From contig NW_018396398.1 of NCBI RefSeq assembly GCF_000003195.3, positions 995,433 through 1,059,432 of the forward strand: a DNA stretch of 64,000 bases. The letters are read 5' to 3'. Each line of letters starts with the position of its first letter. Within the stretch, counting starts at the first letter, position 1. The position numbers and the translations under genes were made by a program. The notes below the pieces were generated by a model, which was not told the origin of the DNA, searched no databases, and saw only the letters and a program-made list of their open reading frames with translations. This stretch comes from Sorghum bicolor. Taxonomy: Eukaryota; Streptophyta; Magnoliopsida; Poales; Poaceae. Positions 11,498 through 22,619 of this stretch are shown one piece after another.

Positions 11498-11950
11498 TGT
11501 GGGGGTATAAACCCCTATACCCTTACGGCTAGACTTGGGCCAGGAGGCTTGGCCCATCACGAAGACAGTTCGAGGCTTGATCCAACTACTCGGAGTTTCG
11601 TGCAAGGAAACAAGACGTGGAGATCAAGCAAGATTCTAGTCGGTTAGAATAGGAATTGATATCGAACTATCTATGGCAATTGTAACCGACTAGGATTAGT
11701 TTCCAGATCTGTAACCCTGCCCTCCGGACTATATAAGGAGGGGCAAGGGACCCTCCTAGGACACATTATTCTCAATCCAATACAATCAGACATAGGACAT
11801 AGGTATTACGCCCACACGGTGGCCGAACCTGGATAAAAAGCTTGTCCGTGTCTTGCGTCACCATCGAGTTCGTAGTTTGCGCACCGTCTACCGATAAACT
11901 ACTACCGTGGGTATACCCCAAGGTAGACTGCCGACCAGCTTTCGTCAACA
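11498..11950 (+). repeat. 3' LTR of the Tat-lineage element (453 bp)
   Basis: It starts TGTGGGGGTATAAACCCC and ends TTCGTCAACA. The right boundary is set where satellite begins: acacacg followed by ttgggtgcgtcc are both satellite segments, joined with about 16 bp of the monomer missing. The LTR has a clear core promoter (11730) and a C-rich, short downstream leader. The 5' mate is outside the window. Confidence 0.82.
11730..11737 (+). promoter_or_regulatory. TATA box in the Tat LTR
   Basis: TATATAAG sits in a GC-rich surround (ccctccggac ... gaggggcaag), about 220 bp before the LTR end, the usual place for an LTR core promoter. Motif match only. Confidence 0.6.
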
Positions 11951-13283
11951 ACACACGTTGGGTGCGTCCAAATTGATTTCTAAGCATATGGTATGTTCCT
12001 TGCAGATCATGCACCTCTCTTGCATCAAGATTAGCACTATCTCCAAATAGATTAAACCGAGCTTCCACTTGAGCCTCTTCACCGAAGTACCAACAGGTGC
12101 TTCCAAAATGGTTTCTTAGACTATGGTACATTAGGCGCAAACTACGCACTTTGCTAGCACCGAAACTAACACTGTTTCTAAATAGACGAAAGCGAGATTC
12201 CATATTACACACATCATCGAGGAGTTCCATTTGGTGCATCCAAATTGATTTCCAAGCATATGGTATGTTCCATGCAAACCGTGCACCTATCTTGCATCAA
12301 GATTAGCACTATCTCTAAACAGACCGAACCGAGCCTCCACTTGAGCCTCTTCACGTAGGAGTACCAACAGGTGCTTCCAAAATGGTTTCTTAGACTTTGG
12401 TGCATTAGGCGCAAACCGTGTACATATCTTGCATAAGGATTAGCACTATCTCCAACATAACCGAACCAAGCTTCAACATGAGCCTCTTCACCTAGGAGTA
12501 CCAAATAGTGCGTCCATAATGGTTTCTTTGATTATGGTGCATTAGGCGCAAACTGTGCACCTACCTTGCATCGAAACTAACATTGTCTCCAAACAGACCG
12601 AAGCGAGATTCCATATGACAGACGTCATCTAGGAGTTCCATTGGGTGCGTCCAAATTGATTTCTTAACATATGGTACGTTCCATGCAAACTGTGCAACTA
12701 TCTTGCATCAAGATTAGCACTATATCCGAACAGACCAAATCGAGCCTCCACTTGAGCCTCTTCAACTACAAGTACCATCGGGTGCGTCTAAAATAGTTTC
12801 TTAGCCTATGGTGCATTAGGCGTAAACCGTGCACATATCTTCAACCAAAACTAACACTGTCACTAAACGAACCGAAGCAAGATTCCATATGACACACAAC
12901 ATCAAGGAGTTATATCAGGTGCGTCCTAATTGATTTCTGAGCATATCGTATGTTCCATGGATCTATCTTGCATCAAGATTAGCACTATCTCCAAACAAAC
13001 CAAAGCGAGCTTTCACTTGAGCACCTTGACCTAGGAGTACCATCGGGTGCGTCCAAAATTGTTACTTATCCTATGGTGCATTAGGTGCAAACCGGTTAGC
13101 TATCTTGCACTGAAACTAACACTGTCTCTAAACGGACCGAAATGAGATTCCATATGACACATGTCATCTAGGAGTTCCATCTGGTGCGTCCAAATTGATT
13201 TCTGAGCATATGGTATGTTCCATGCAAATTATGCACCTATCTTGCGTCAAGATTAGCACTATCTCTAAACAGACCGAACCGAG
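11951..13283 (+). repeat. 137-bp centromeric satellite, left segment
   Basis: About ten monomers of the same satellite as 33446-64000, in the same orientation. It lies between the Tat LTR and the CRM element. The two alternating monomer types are present. Private variants, for example taccaaatagtgcgtcc with a following ttctttgattatgg near 12500, recur at about 36470, showing that this segment belongs to the same higher-order repeat as the right-hand array. Confidence 0.95.
13279..13283 (+). repeat. Target-site duplication of the CRM element, left copy (ccgag)
   Basis: ccgag precedes the 5' LTR and is repeated at 33446-33450 after the 3' LTR. Five bases is the normal duplication for Ty3/gypsy integrases, and the satellite reads on across it. 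Confidence 0.93.
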
Positions 13284-14373
13284 TGATGAGGACATCAACA
13301 CCAGCGATACATCCTCTCCTACATCCTGTCCGACACAACCTATAGCTGGTCCTACATCTCCGACACAACCTATAGCTGGTCCTACATCCTCTCCGACACA
13401 ACCTATAGCTGGTCCTCTTACTCGTGCTCGTGCCCGTCAACTCAACCTTCAAGAATAATGGACAAGATCAGCAAGGGAAGGTTCAACTGCATTCAGAATT
13501 TGAGGCAACACCAACTTCAAGGGCTGATTGCATATGGGAAGAGTGATAACTTAACAAAGGTGATTGGAGATCAGGTCCAAGCCTCCACAACATCCTCTAT
13601 CAAGTTACCACGTCGCTTCTAAAGCAAGGAAACAAAGAGTCCAAACCCAACACGTTTTGGTAGTTGGATTCGGACTGGAAAATAACTCTAACTTGTATGG
13701 ATCACCACGGCGTCATATTGACTCCAACTGGGACGTTCCTATACTTGTTGGAAAGCTCATGAAGTCTACGTTCCAATGGGTCCAACCACATATCTATACA
13801 GCTTATGAGTCAGGCGCAGTCCTTGTTTTCGTGCCGACACCTTTTTCGGTTTTGGTGCTGTGTCACCCTATTTTGGACCAATGGCCCATGTATCAAGTTG
13901 ACTCCATTAGGGACGCGTCCTAGGGTTGGAGGACGACTCTAGCACCCCTTTGGTCGTCCTCCCCTCTATTTATTTTTATCTAGAGCCGCCATGAACAACT
14001 GGGTTTTGATTAGATAAAGTTTAGCCTTCGCTACTTGCTTGTAAACGCGCGTGCTGATTCAGCCGCCCGTCTTCTTGTTTTCGAAACCCCACTTCATTAG
14101 AGATTGAGTTTGAAACCTTCATTTACATCTAGTATTTTAGTACTTGTTCTACTTGTTCTTGCTGGTTCTTCGATTGCTTGCAGGACGAGTGCCCTAGTGG
14201 CCGGGTGTTGCGCTCCACAAGATCGTGACAGCCATTGGAGGCGGTGTATCGGTTGCTAAGGCGCGGCCTTAGAAGGCTGTAGTCGGGCTGTGAACGTCAT
14301 CTCCATTCACTAATCGAGTTATCCCGCGCCTCTCATCGAAAGATCAGGCGAAAACCCTAGTGGGTTCACATCA
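13284..14373 (+). repeat. 5' LTR of the CRM element (1,090 bp)
   Basis: It runs from TGATGAGGACATC to GGGTTCACATCA and is followed two bases later by the primer-binding site. Its first 175 bp are the same coding segment (PTQPIAGP repeats to stop) that ends the element's ORF in the 3' LTR; here it has no start and is not expected to be translated. A weak TATA-like tatttattttta lies at 13968-13979. Confidence 0.95.
13321..13413 (+). repeat. Three tandem 27-33 bp repeats in the LTR coding segment
   Basis: The block ccgacacaacctatagctgg is present three times, encoding PTQPIAGP three times. The same array is in the 3' LTR at 17781-17877, where it is part of the ORF. Confidence 0.9.
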
Positions 14374-14375
14374 GT

Positions 14376-14387
14376 TGGTATCAGAGC
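14376..14387 (+). promoter_or_regulatory. Primer-binding site, tRNA-Met type
   Basis: TGGTATCAGAGC two bases after the 5' LTR matches the 3' end of initiator tRNA-Met as used by most plant chromoviruses. The second Tekay element has the same site at 22607. Confidence 0.92.
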
Positions 14388-15293
14388 AATGTTCTTCGGT
14401 GAGAGACTTCTAATCCTTTGCTGTTTTTAATTAATTTTCTATAGTCCAGAAAAGCCAAAAAATAATATAGTAGATTAGTTTTTCCATAATCCTATTAAAC
14501 ATTTGTGCCTTGGCTAGTACCGTTTTAGTTAGGGCTTGTTGAATTTGCGTTGCTTCGGTTTGTGTCGAGTTGCTGGTCTTAGTGTCTAGTCCTTTAGAGT
14601 TTCGAGTTCTTGTCACCATCTATACACAGCCGAGTATTACCATATCTTCTCTCTGTCGAATCTGTTGTGAAGTCCGAATTGAACTGTGATCCAAAAAGAA
14701 AGATAACTCCATACTTGTTCGGCCTTACTCTAGAGAGAGAGAGTGTGTGTGTGTGTGTGTAGCGAATTGCTCTTTTGTATTCCTTTGTTCATATAATCAG
14801 TTTTTGAGGTTGCCCAAAAAAAAGAAAAAAAAAGAAAAAAAAGAAAAGAGAAAAGATTCAAAAGAAAAAAAAAGGGGCTGTTTTTCATATTGATTTTAGG
14901 TTTCTTCCACCTTGTTTTCGGGGGTGTGCTGTGGTTTTCCTTTGTGTCCAGGCTCGCGTCTCTAGCATGGTCTAGCCTAGGACCAGCACAGTACCATCGT
15001 CGAACGCTTATTCAGCTCGCTTTTATAACTAACGTGGTGCTAGTTCGTTCCTTGTTTCAGCCCACCTATAGCTCCACATACTCTACAGCTTGACAGGTCT
15101 TGTGCTGCAGCACCGATACACTTCGTCCATTGCTGTACACTTGTTGGCAGACGACCCCTCCTATCAAGCAAGGTAAGAATTGGTAAGAACTTGTGTTACA
15201 GGTTAAGTGTGAGCGACTTGCTGTAGCTACATCCTAGTAGTTGTAGGGCTTTTATTTCTTCACTTGCCTTTTTGTTGTCTTTGTCTTTGAACC
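14388..15293 (+). other. 5' leader of the CRM element, with microsatellite and A-rich tract
   Basis: A 906-bp untranslated leader between the primer site and the ORF. It includes a compound (ag)n(gt)n microsatellite at 14731-14760 and a purine/A-rich tract at 14817-14875. The packaging signal would be expected here but cannot be recognised. No ORF in it has coding character. Confidence 0.8.
14731..14760 (+). repeat. (AG)n(GT)n compound microsatellite
   Basis: A run of ag dinucleotides changes into a run of gt dinucleotides in the element leader. Confidence 0.95.
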
Positions 15294-17918
15294 ATGCCAG
15301 GGGTAGATGATGGTAACAAAACACCACTTACACCTCGTACTAAGGGCATCATACAACATTTTGAAAGGAAAGTGAAGCTGCACACAGAGGGACTTGATAA
15401 CGACTTGCAGGTGACAAATGAAAAGCTGGGGCAGTTGGAGGCTACGCAGATTGCCACAAACAACAAGCTCACAAGTTTGGAGGAATCCGTTGCTAGTGTG
15501 GACAAAAGCCTTGCTGCTCTCCTAAGGCGATTTCATGCTTTCCACACCGAAGATAAAGAGAAGCATAAAGAAGAAAAGGAGGGAGATCGAGAGCACGGTA
15601 GTCATGAAGATGACTACACTGGTGATACTGAACATGATGATCAAGACACTCGTGATCGACGTCGCCTTCGTCACAACCGTAGAGGTATGGGTGGCAACCG
15701 CCGACGCGAGGTACACAATAATGATGATGCTTTCAGTAAGATTAAATTTGAGATACCCCCTTTTGATGGTAAATATGACCCTGATGCTTACATCACTTGG
15801 GAGATTGCTGTTGATCAAAAATTTGCATGTCATGAATTTCCTGAGACTACACGTGTTAGGGCTGCTACTAGTGAGTTTACAAATTTTGCTTCTGTTTGGT
15901 GGATAGAATATGGAAAGAAAAATCCTAATAACTTACCTAGAACTTGGGATGCGCTGAAAAGGGCCATGAGAGCTAGATTTGTTCCATCTTACTATGCGCG
16001 TGATATGATAAATAAGTTGCAGCAGTTAAGACAAGGTGCTAAAAGTGTAGAAGAATATTATCAGGAATTAAAAACGGGTATGTTGCGTTGTAACCTAGAG
16101 GAGGATGAGGAACCGGCTATGGCTAGATTTTTGGGTGGGTTAAATCGGGAAATTCAGGACATCCTCGCTTACAAAGAATACAATAATGTAAACCGTTTGT
16201 TTCATCTTACTTGTAAAGCTGAAAGGGAAGTGCAGGGACGACGTGCTAGCGCAAGGAGTAATATTTCTGCAGGGAAGGCTAATTCATGGCAGCAACACAT
16301 GGCTTCAACTCCATCTACACGTATTTCTACTCCATCATCTAGTGACAAGGCTCGAGCTGCCCCCACCAATTCAGTTGCGAAGACGATGCAAAAGCCTGCT
16401 GCGAGTACTTCATCCGTGGCATCGACGGGTAGAACAAGCAACATACAATGTCATCGGTGCAAGGGATATGGGCACATGATGCGTGACTGCCCAAACAAGC
16501 GAGTTATGATTGTCAGGGATGATGGTGAGTACTCATCTGCTAGTGATTTTGATGAGGATATACTTGCACTGCTTGCGACTGACCATGCAGGTAATGAAGA
16601 TCAAATAGAAGAACATATTAATGCAGGTGAAGCGGACCACTATGAGAGCTTGATCGTGCAGCGAGTGCTTAGTGCACAAATGGAGATGGCGGAGCAAAAT
16701 CAGCGACACATTTTATTCCAAACAAAGTGTGTCATCAAAGAGCGTTCTTGTCGCATGATCATTGATGGAGGTAGCTGCAACAACTTGGCAAGCAGCGATA
16801 TGGTGCAGAAGCTTGCCCTCAACACCAAACCACACCCGCATCTCTACTACATCCAATGGCTGAACAACAGTGGTAAGGCAAAGGTAACTAGACTTGTGAG
16901 AATTAATTTTTCCATCGGATCCTACAAAGATATTGTTGAATGTGATGTTGTGCCTATGCAAGCTTGTAACATTCTGCTAGGTAGACCTTGGCAATTTGAT
17001 AGAGATTCTATGCATCATGGTAGATCAAATCAGTATTCTTTTCTATACCATGATCGCAAAATTGTGTTGCATCCTATGTCCCCTGAAACTATTATGCAAA
17101 CTGATGTTGCTAGGGCTACTAAAGCAAAGAGTGAGAGCAATAAAAATGATAAATCTGTAATTGGTAACAAAGATGAGATAAAACTGAAAGGACGTTGTAT
17201 GATAGCTACCAAATCAGATATTAATGAGTTCAATGCATCCACTTCTGTTGCTTATGCTTTGATATGCAAGGATGCTTTGATTTCAATTGAGGATATGCAA
17301 TGTTCTTTGCCCCCTGCTGTTGCTAACGTTTTGCAGGAGTATTCTGATGTGTTTCCAAGTGAGGTACCAGCGGGGCTGCCTCCACTACGCGGGATTGAGC
17401 ACCAAATTGATCTTATTCCTGGAGCAGTTTTGCCAAATCGCATGAATGCTAAGTACAAATGCGCTGGAGATAAAGGTAGAAAGCAATTGATTCTGGAACC
17501 TGGGGATTTGGTTTGGTTGCATTTGCGAAAAGATAGATTTCCAGAACTGAGAAAATCCAAATTGATGCCTAGAGCTGATGGTCCTTTTAAAGTGCTGCAA
17601 CGAATTAATGAGAATGCATATAAGCTTGATCTTCCTGCAGATTTTAGGGTTAGTCCCACATTTAACATTGCAGATTTGAAGCCTTATTTGGGTGAGGAAG
17701 ATGAGCTTGAGTCGAGGACGACTCAAATGCAAGAAAGGGAGGATGATGAGGACATCAACACCAGCGATACATCCTCTCCTACATCCTCTCCGACACAACC
17801 TATAGCTGGTCCTACATCTCCGACACAACCTATAGCTGGTCCTACATCCTCTCCGACACAACCTATAGCTGGTCCTCTTACTCGTGCTCGTGCCCGTCAA
17901 CTCAACCTTCAAGAATAA
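15294..17918 (+). CDS. gag: Fused gag-protease-integrase C-terminus polyprotein of a non-autonomous CRM element
   Basis: The ORF has 874 codons and starts at the first ATG after the leader. The N-terminus (1-80) looks helical or coiled-coil, followed by a charged Asp/Glu/Arg/His-rich segment (85-140). A retrotransposon gag domain follows (150-310; FEIPPFDGKYDPDAY, then SVWWIEY), a CCHC knuckle (C386, C389, H394, C399) and a protease-like segment with DGGS at 491-494 and ILLGRPW at 560-566. The pre-RT linker (YSDVFPSEVPAGLPPLRGIE) then switches at about residue 716 (base 17440) straight into the integrase C-terminal region: GDLVWLHLRKDRFPELRKSK, the GPY/F module (GPFKVLQ, 763) and NIADLKPYLG. 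The last 58 residues, with PTQPIAGP three times, are encoded by the 3' LTR, corresponding to the CRM-specific C-terminal (CR-type) tail. RT, RNase H and the integrase HHCC and DDE are missing without any frame loss. It probably forms particles and is copied by an autonomous CRM partner; the retained tail suggests it may still contribute to targeting. That role is inference. Confidence 0.9.
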   Translation: MPGVDDGNKTPLTPRTKGIIQHFERKVKLHTEGLDNDLQVTNEKLGQLEATQIATNNKLTSLEESVASVDKSLAALLRRFHAFHTEDKEKHKEEKEGDREHGSHEDDYTGDTEHDDQDTRDRRRLRHNRRGMGGNRRREVHNNDDAFSKIKFEIPPFDGKYDPDAYITWEIAVDQKFACHEFPETTRVRAATSEFTNFASVWWIEYGKKNPNNLPRTWDALKRAMRARFVPSYYARDMINKLQQLRQGAKSVEEYYQELKTGMLRCNLEEDEEPAMARFLGGLNREIQDILAYKEYNNVNRLFHLTCKAEREVQGRRASARSNISAGKANSWQQHMASTPSTRISTPSSSDKARAAPTNSVAKTMQKPAASTSSVASTGRTSNIQCHRCKGYGHMMRDCPNKRVMIVRDDGEYSSASDFDEDILALLATDHAGNEDQIEEHINAGEADHYESLIVQRVLSAQMEMAEQNQRHILFQTKCVIKERSCRMIIDGGSCNNLASSDMVQKLALNTKPHPHLYYIQWLNNSGKAKVTRLVRINFSIGSYKDIVECDVVPMQACNILLGRPWQFDRDSMHHGRSNQYSFLYHDRKIVLHPMSPETIMQTDVARATKAKSESNKNDKSVIGNKDEIKLKGRCMIATKSDINEFNASTSVAYALICKDALISIEDMQCSLPPAVANVLQEYSDVFPSEVPAGLPPLRGIEHQIDLIPGAVLPNRMNAKYKCAGDKGRKQLILEPGDLVWLHLRKDRFPELRKSKLMPRADGPFKVLQRINENAYKLDLPADFRVSPTFNIADLKPYLGEEDELESRTTQMQEREDDEDINTSDTSSPTSSPTQPIAGPTSPTQPIAGPTSSPTQPIAGPLTRARARQLNLQE
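17732..17743 (+). promoter_or_regulatory. Polypurine tract of the CRM element, inside the ORF
   Basis: The purine run agaaagggagga directly precedes the 3' LTR at 17744. It is both the plus-strand primer and codons of the polyprotein. Confidence 0.85.
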
Positions 17919-18313
17919 TGGACAAGATCAGCAAGGGAAGGTTCAACTGCATTCAGAATTTGAGGCAACACCAACTTCAAGGGCTGATTGCATATGGGAA
18001 GAGTGATAACTTAACAAAGGTGATTGGAGATCAGGTCCAAGCCTCCACAACATCCTCTATCAAGTTACCACGTCGCTTCTAAAGCAAGGAAACAAAGAGT
18101 CCAAACCCAACACGTTTTGGGATTTGGATTCGGACTGGAAAATAACTCTAACTTGTATGGATCACCACGGCGTCATATGGACTCCAACTGGGACGTTCCT
18201 ATACTTGTTGGAAAGCTCATGAAGTCTACGTTCCAATGGGTCCAACCACATATCTATGCAGCTTATGAGTCAGGCGCAGTCCTTGTTTTCGTGCCGACAC
18301 CTTTTTCTGTTTT
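17744..18313 (+). repeat. 3' LTR of the CRM element, first 570 bp
   Basis: It matches 13284-13853 with a handful of substitutions and is cut after 570 bp by the nested Tekay element. It carries the end of the ORF (to 17918) and then noncoding LTR. The rest is at 32926-33445, giving 1,090 bp in total, the same length as the 5' LTR. Confidence 0.95.
18309..18313 (+). repeat. Target-site duplication of the nested Tekay element, left copy (gtttt)
   Basis: gtttt before 18314 is repeated at 32921-32925 after the 3' LTR. Removing one copy and the element restores continuity with the 5' LTR sequence at 13849 onwards. Confidence 0.95.
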
Positions 18314-21300
18314 TGTAACATCCCTGATGTTACGGTTACTAAAAATGGATCATGTCATCATGAGCATTGCAAATCATATTGGTTAAAGCGCATTAGTATG
18401 CATCAACTTAAAATAAGTTTATTTTGAATGTTTGAGCTTAGGGAAGTAGAGTGTGCTTCTGTGGTGTGTTGTTGCTTGTGTGATTGCTAAAACCCTAGGG
18501 TGGAAGTTTTCCGATAGGCTAAGGGGGGGAAAACCCTGATTTTGAACCCCAGAACTGCCCCCTTTTGTGCAATTCAAAAACTAAGCAAAATTTGAGGTTG
18601 AGTTCAAAAGCAAAGTTGTAGATCTTGGCAAGATGTACAACTTTGGTGTTTTGAGTTTTTGAAGTTTCAATATAAAATTCAAAGTAATTTTGAAAATGCA
18701 GATTTCCAGAAAGTGTCCCCTTTTCCAACTTAAACCCCCAATTCAAAATCCATTTGGAATTTTGAAAAGTGGTCAACATGAAAGTTGTAGAGCACAAAAA
18801 GTTGAGCAACTTTCATGTTGGGAGTTTTTCAAGTTGTTATACAAAATCAAAAGTAATTTTGGAAATTCTGTTTTGCCCCAATTCAAAAATTTGGAATTCT
18901 TTTGATTTGAGTTTGATTTTCAAACTGTTTGGCAAAATTACCCTTGATCCATTGAGAATCAGCTTGGGGCACCTAAATATGTTTTGCAGCTTATAAAATT
19001 TGGAACAACTTTTGTTTTGACACAAATTTGACTTCAGTTCAAATTTTGTTTGAATTTCACAAAATCCAGAAAAGGGGGGGATAAGGGTTGCTACAGTGAC
19101 CCGATAGGGATCACTGGCTCCCTGTCCAGCGCGGCCGCCGTGCGCGCAGCACCGCGAGCGCCCGTGCGGGCACGCAGCTGCCTGCTTGCCTGCGTCGCCA
19201 GGCGACGTGGACGCCCGGGCTCGCTTCCTCCTTCCCTTAAGCACCAGCACGGGCGGCGCCGCGCGTTCTCCCCGTCCAGAGCCGAAGAATCCCGACGAGC
19301 TTCTCTCTTAAAATTCACTGTGCTTGATCCCTCTCCAGTCAAATTGAGCACCCCACCGTGTTCGCCACAATCTTACGAGCTCAGCGCACCCCCTAACTCT
19401 TTCTCTAACCCACCCAGTCGCCAGAGCTCCTCTGTTCTTCTCCAACTCCGGCCGAGACCGCCGCCGTGAGCTTTCTCCGTGGCCACGCTATTCCAGTGAG
19501 CAAACGATCGAACTAGCGGATGTTTCTGTTTCCTTTTTACCTCCAGTTGCTCATGCGCTCGTTCCTTTTTCCCTGGGCGCGAACAGGATCGCCGGAACGA
19601 CCTTACCGGAGCCGAAGCACCCGCCCGACGGCATCGTCTTCGTCGCTAGCAGTCTCGGCTACCTCCCAGAGTTCCGCGTTGTGAGCACCTTGCTCCTTAA
19701 CACTCCCTGAACCTCCCAGCCTTGCTGGTTCACGCTCTACCGAGCCCCAGTGGCCGGCCGACGGTCGGCCATGGCGGCCGCCCGCTTTTCGTGTGGCCGG
19801 AGAGGAGGGAGATAGTAGAGCACGAGTAGAGGGTGGCAGTGAAGTCGCAAGGTCAAGGCGGAGTGGATGCGCGCGCACGCGTGGGCCGAGTACTTCGCTA
19901 ACGGCGGCCGGAGTCGCGGCGGAGCCGCCGCGCGCGAAGGAGGAGGAACTGACGGGTGGGGCTACCCCGTCAGCGACCGCGTGAGGGGAGAGGGCAGCGC
20001 GCGACGCCCGCATGGGCCGCGTCCAAGCGGAGCGCGCGTGGGCCGAGCAGCCAGGCCGTCCGCGCAGTGCGGATGTGGGCCGAGCACGCGCATGGGTCGG
20101 CCTGCGGGCCAAGATCCAGGCCGCCTACTGCGCAAAGCTCTTTTTCTTTTTCCTTTTTATGCAATTCTTGATTGATGTTTGAAATTATGTGATAAATTGT
20201 GTAGTGATCCAAAAATAGTGAAACTTTTTGTATAGGTTCCAGATAATATAAAGAGCATAGGAAAAATGTTAGAGTCTATTTCCTTGATAGTTTGCCTGTC
20301 CATAAAAATTGGCTTTTTAATTAATAAATAAAACTTCTAGGAATTTTAATAATTTATTTATGTGTGCAAAAATCACCAAAATTGGTGGAGAGCCTCTGAA
20401 TATTGTTCCCTGGCTCTACACAAAATTTGGTGGCATTTGGATAATGTTTAATTGAAATATTAATAAACCCTTATTTAGTACTTAAGTAATAATTCCAAAA
20501 TAATTCAACAATAATTAAGTAAACCCTCATGATTAGGGTTGAGTGACTTTGGATTGTGTGATGACCTGAGGTCATTAACCCTAATGACCTTTGGCATTTA
20601 ATTGTTGTTTAGCCCTAATGCTTAATTACTATCATTAGTAATTAATTAAAAATTTATTAAGGTAAATAGGTTTAATAATTAATTAATTTAAGATAATTAT
20701 GATTTAAATAAAGTCTTAATTTACCAATGCAACCTCTTGGGTAAAGACACTAAGTTGTTAAACAACTTTATTTATTATTTATTCTGTATTGCATCAAGAA
20801 GGCAAGTTGTACTCGATTTGGTCCTTCTTGCATTTTTGTTATACGCATATCATGAGCATTCATCATTTTGCGTATAGTGTCCGTGACCGAAGGAGCGCCC
20901 GTTGAACCGAACCCTGAGGTCGGTGCTCCGTTCGAGGAAGTTGGATCCGAGACTTGGGAAGTCTCCGAGGGTCCCTCTCTGCCCTGCAACCAAGGCAAGC
21001 CCCGGATGCATTAACCCCTCCTTGGATGTTTTAAATCTTTTATCACTTATGAATTGAAAATGCTGCATTAGATAGTTGAGAATTGGGTTAACCTACTTGC
21101 TGCATTTACTACCTTGATATCTGTTATCCTGTCCTTGACACCTGTTTTATTTTAAAACTGCGTAGCGATGCTTAGCCCTGCTACTAGATAGGTTTTTAAA
21201 CAAGAAAGTTTGAAGGGTTGTTGTGGGATACACTTGTGATCAATGATATTTCAATTTGAGACCGGTCGGTGGGCTTGCTTTAAGAATGGAGTCTTAAAGT

Positions 21301-22604
21301 AGTGTCTCCAACTGTGTCGGTTAAGGACCGGTCCGTTGATGGCCTGCTGGGTTGAGAATTTATAGTACTAGCCACTTGCCCACGGTAAGCCCAGTCTTGT
21401 GATCCCTCGACGCGAACAGCTACTCGCGCACTGGGAGTGGAAAGATGGCGAGAGTAGTGTGTACCCACCTTACGGATCTGAGATGACCGGAAAACATCTA
21501 GATCGGCTGTAGGATGGTGGAGTACTGTGCTCTCGGGTGCCGCGAACCTGGTCAAATTTGGGGAGAGCTTGTTTTGGGTTGATATATGCAAGATTTGGTT
21601 CTACATATGTCGGGTGGTTAGGAACTCCAGCTGGATTGCTAAGCGATTCGAATCGTCGTTGCTCCCCGATTAGGAGACTCAATTCCTTCGACCCTCATCG
21701 TAGTTAAATATGCAACTAAGTGATATAATGAGAAAGGGGAAAATGTCTCATGAGGTTCGGATCCCAATTCCCGGACTCATAGCGACATGAAGCTATGACC
21801 ATCGATAAATAATACTTAATGATAGGGTTAGGAACTCACGGATTCGTCTGTGGGGAACAACTAGTTAGACTATCCTCGAATTCTTCTGCCTCTGCGAGGG
21901 AGGAATTCAGGGTAAAACTTGAAAATAAGGATGCACTACTAGTAAGCTTTTCCGCAAAACACTTTGGCTCCTTGCTCAGCCACCCCTTGTCTACCCTAAG
22001 CCTGCATCCCTAAATTCTCCTCTTTTCCCGTCGGATAAGTCTTGTTGAGTACTCCCGTACTCAGGGTTTCAATACCCCTGTTGCAGGTGATGCTCAGGAG
22101 CCGACTTGTTTCGGACCCTGTTGTGTGACCGTCGTCGAGGTTGACGACGAAGAAGAGTGAGCGTGGCCCATGGGCAGGGTCTGTAAATTTGTTTTGTCTG
22201 TACTAAAGTTTCAGTTGCTCCGCTGGACCAGGCTTGTAATAACACTCTATTATTTGGAAGAACTACTTTTGTAAATTATGTTATGTAATACTTCCGCTGT
22301 TTCACTCTGAAATACTATTTTGGTCTTGTGTCGTTGAGTTACTGCTTTATCTTCGCAACGAATGATCCTGGAGTTAAGGTGGCCACTTGCTATCCTGTAA
22401 GGGCGAGAAGAAACAGTTCTCGTTGTTTGACCATTGTGAGTGGTCAGGACGAGTCCGATCGATACGCCACAGGTAGCAGTGGAATGAGCACACAGTAAGG
22501 CTCATCGGACTTCTAAAGTGGGAGGACTCCCGGCATCACTGTCAGAGGTCCTTAGGGCAATGGCAGGTGCCGGTGGGCCCAAACACTTAGGGGGTTCTGC
22601 CACA
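18314..22604 (+). repeat. 5' LTR of the nested Tekay element (4,291 bp)
   Basis: TGTAACATCCC at the start and TTCTGCCACA at the end. It contains an AT-rich first 800 bp, a GC-rich island at about 19120-20130 and then an AT-rich centre (20170-20770). The long open frames in the GC-rich island are on both strands, are duplicated unchanged in the 3' LTR and show no domain, so I do not call genes. The promoter was not located. Confidence 0.96.
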
Positions 22605-22606
22605 GC

Positions 22607-22619
22607 TGGTATCAGAGCC
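22607..22619 (+). promoter_or_regulatory. Primer-binding site, tRNA-Met type
   Basis: TGGTATCAGAGCC lies two bases after the 5' LTR. Confidence 0.93.

Larger units (their letters stand above)
8392..11950 (+). mobile_element. Tat-lineage Ty3/gypsy element, 3' part
   Basis: The LTR orientation is plus: polypurine-like motif at 11484-11497, then a 453-bp LTR starting TGTGGGGGTATAAACC. Upstream of it is a minus-strand gene with a 'putative gypsy type transposon' domain. An antisense extra ORF between pol and the 3' LTR is a hallmark of Tat-lineage elements such as maize Grande. The left boundary is the insertion point of the Tekay element at 8391/8392; the rest, including any gag-pol and 5' LTR, must lie before the window. 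Its right LTR joins satellite DNA, so this element was itself inserted into the satellite. Confidence 0.82.

Noticed and set aside
13195..13458. Plus-strand frame running from satellite into the CRM 5' LTR
   Set aside because: A chimera across the insertion point; its second half is the LTR copy of the CRM tail without the rest of the gene.
19050..20212. Open frames of 60-169 codons in the nested Tekay LTR
   Set aside because: They occur identically in both LTRs, on both strands, and only in the GC-rich island; best explained by base composition.
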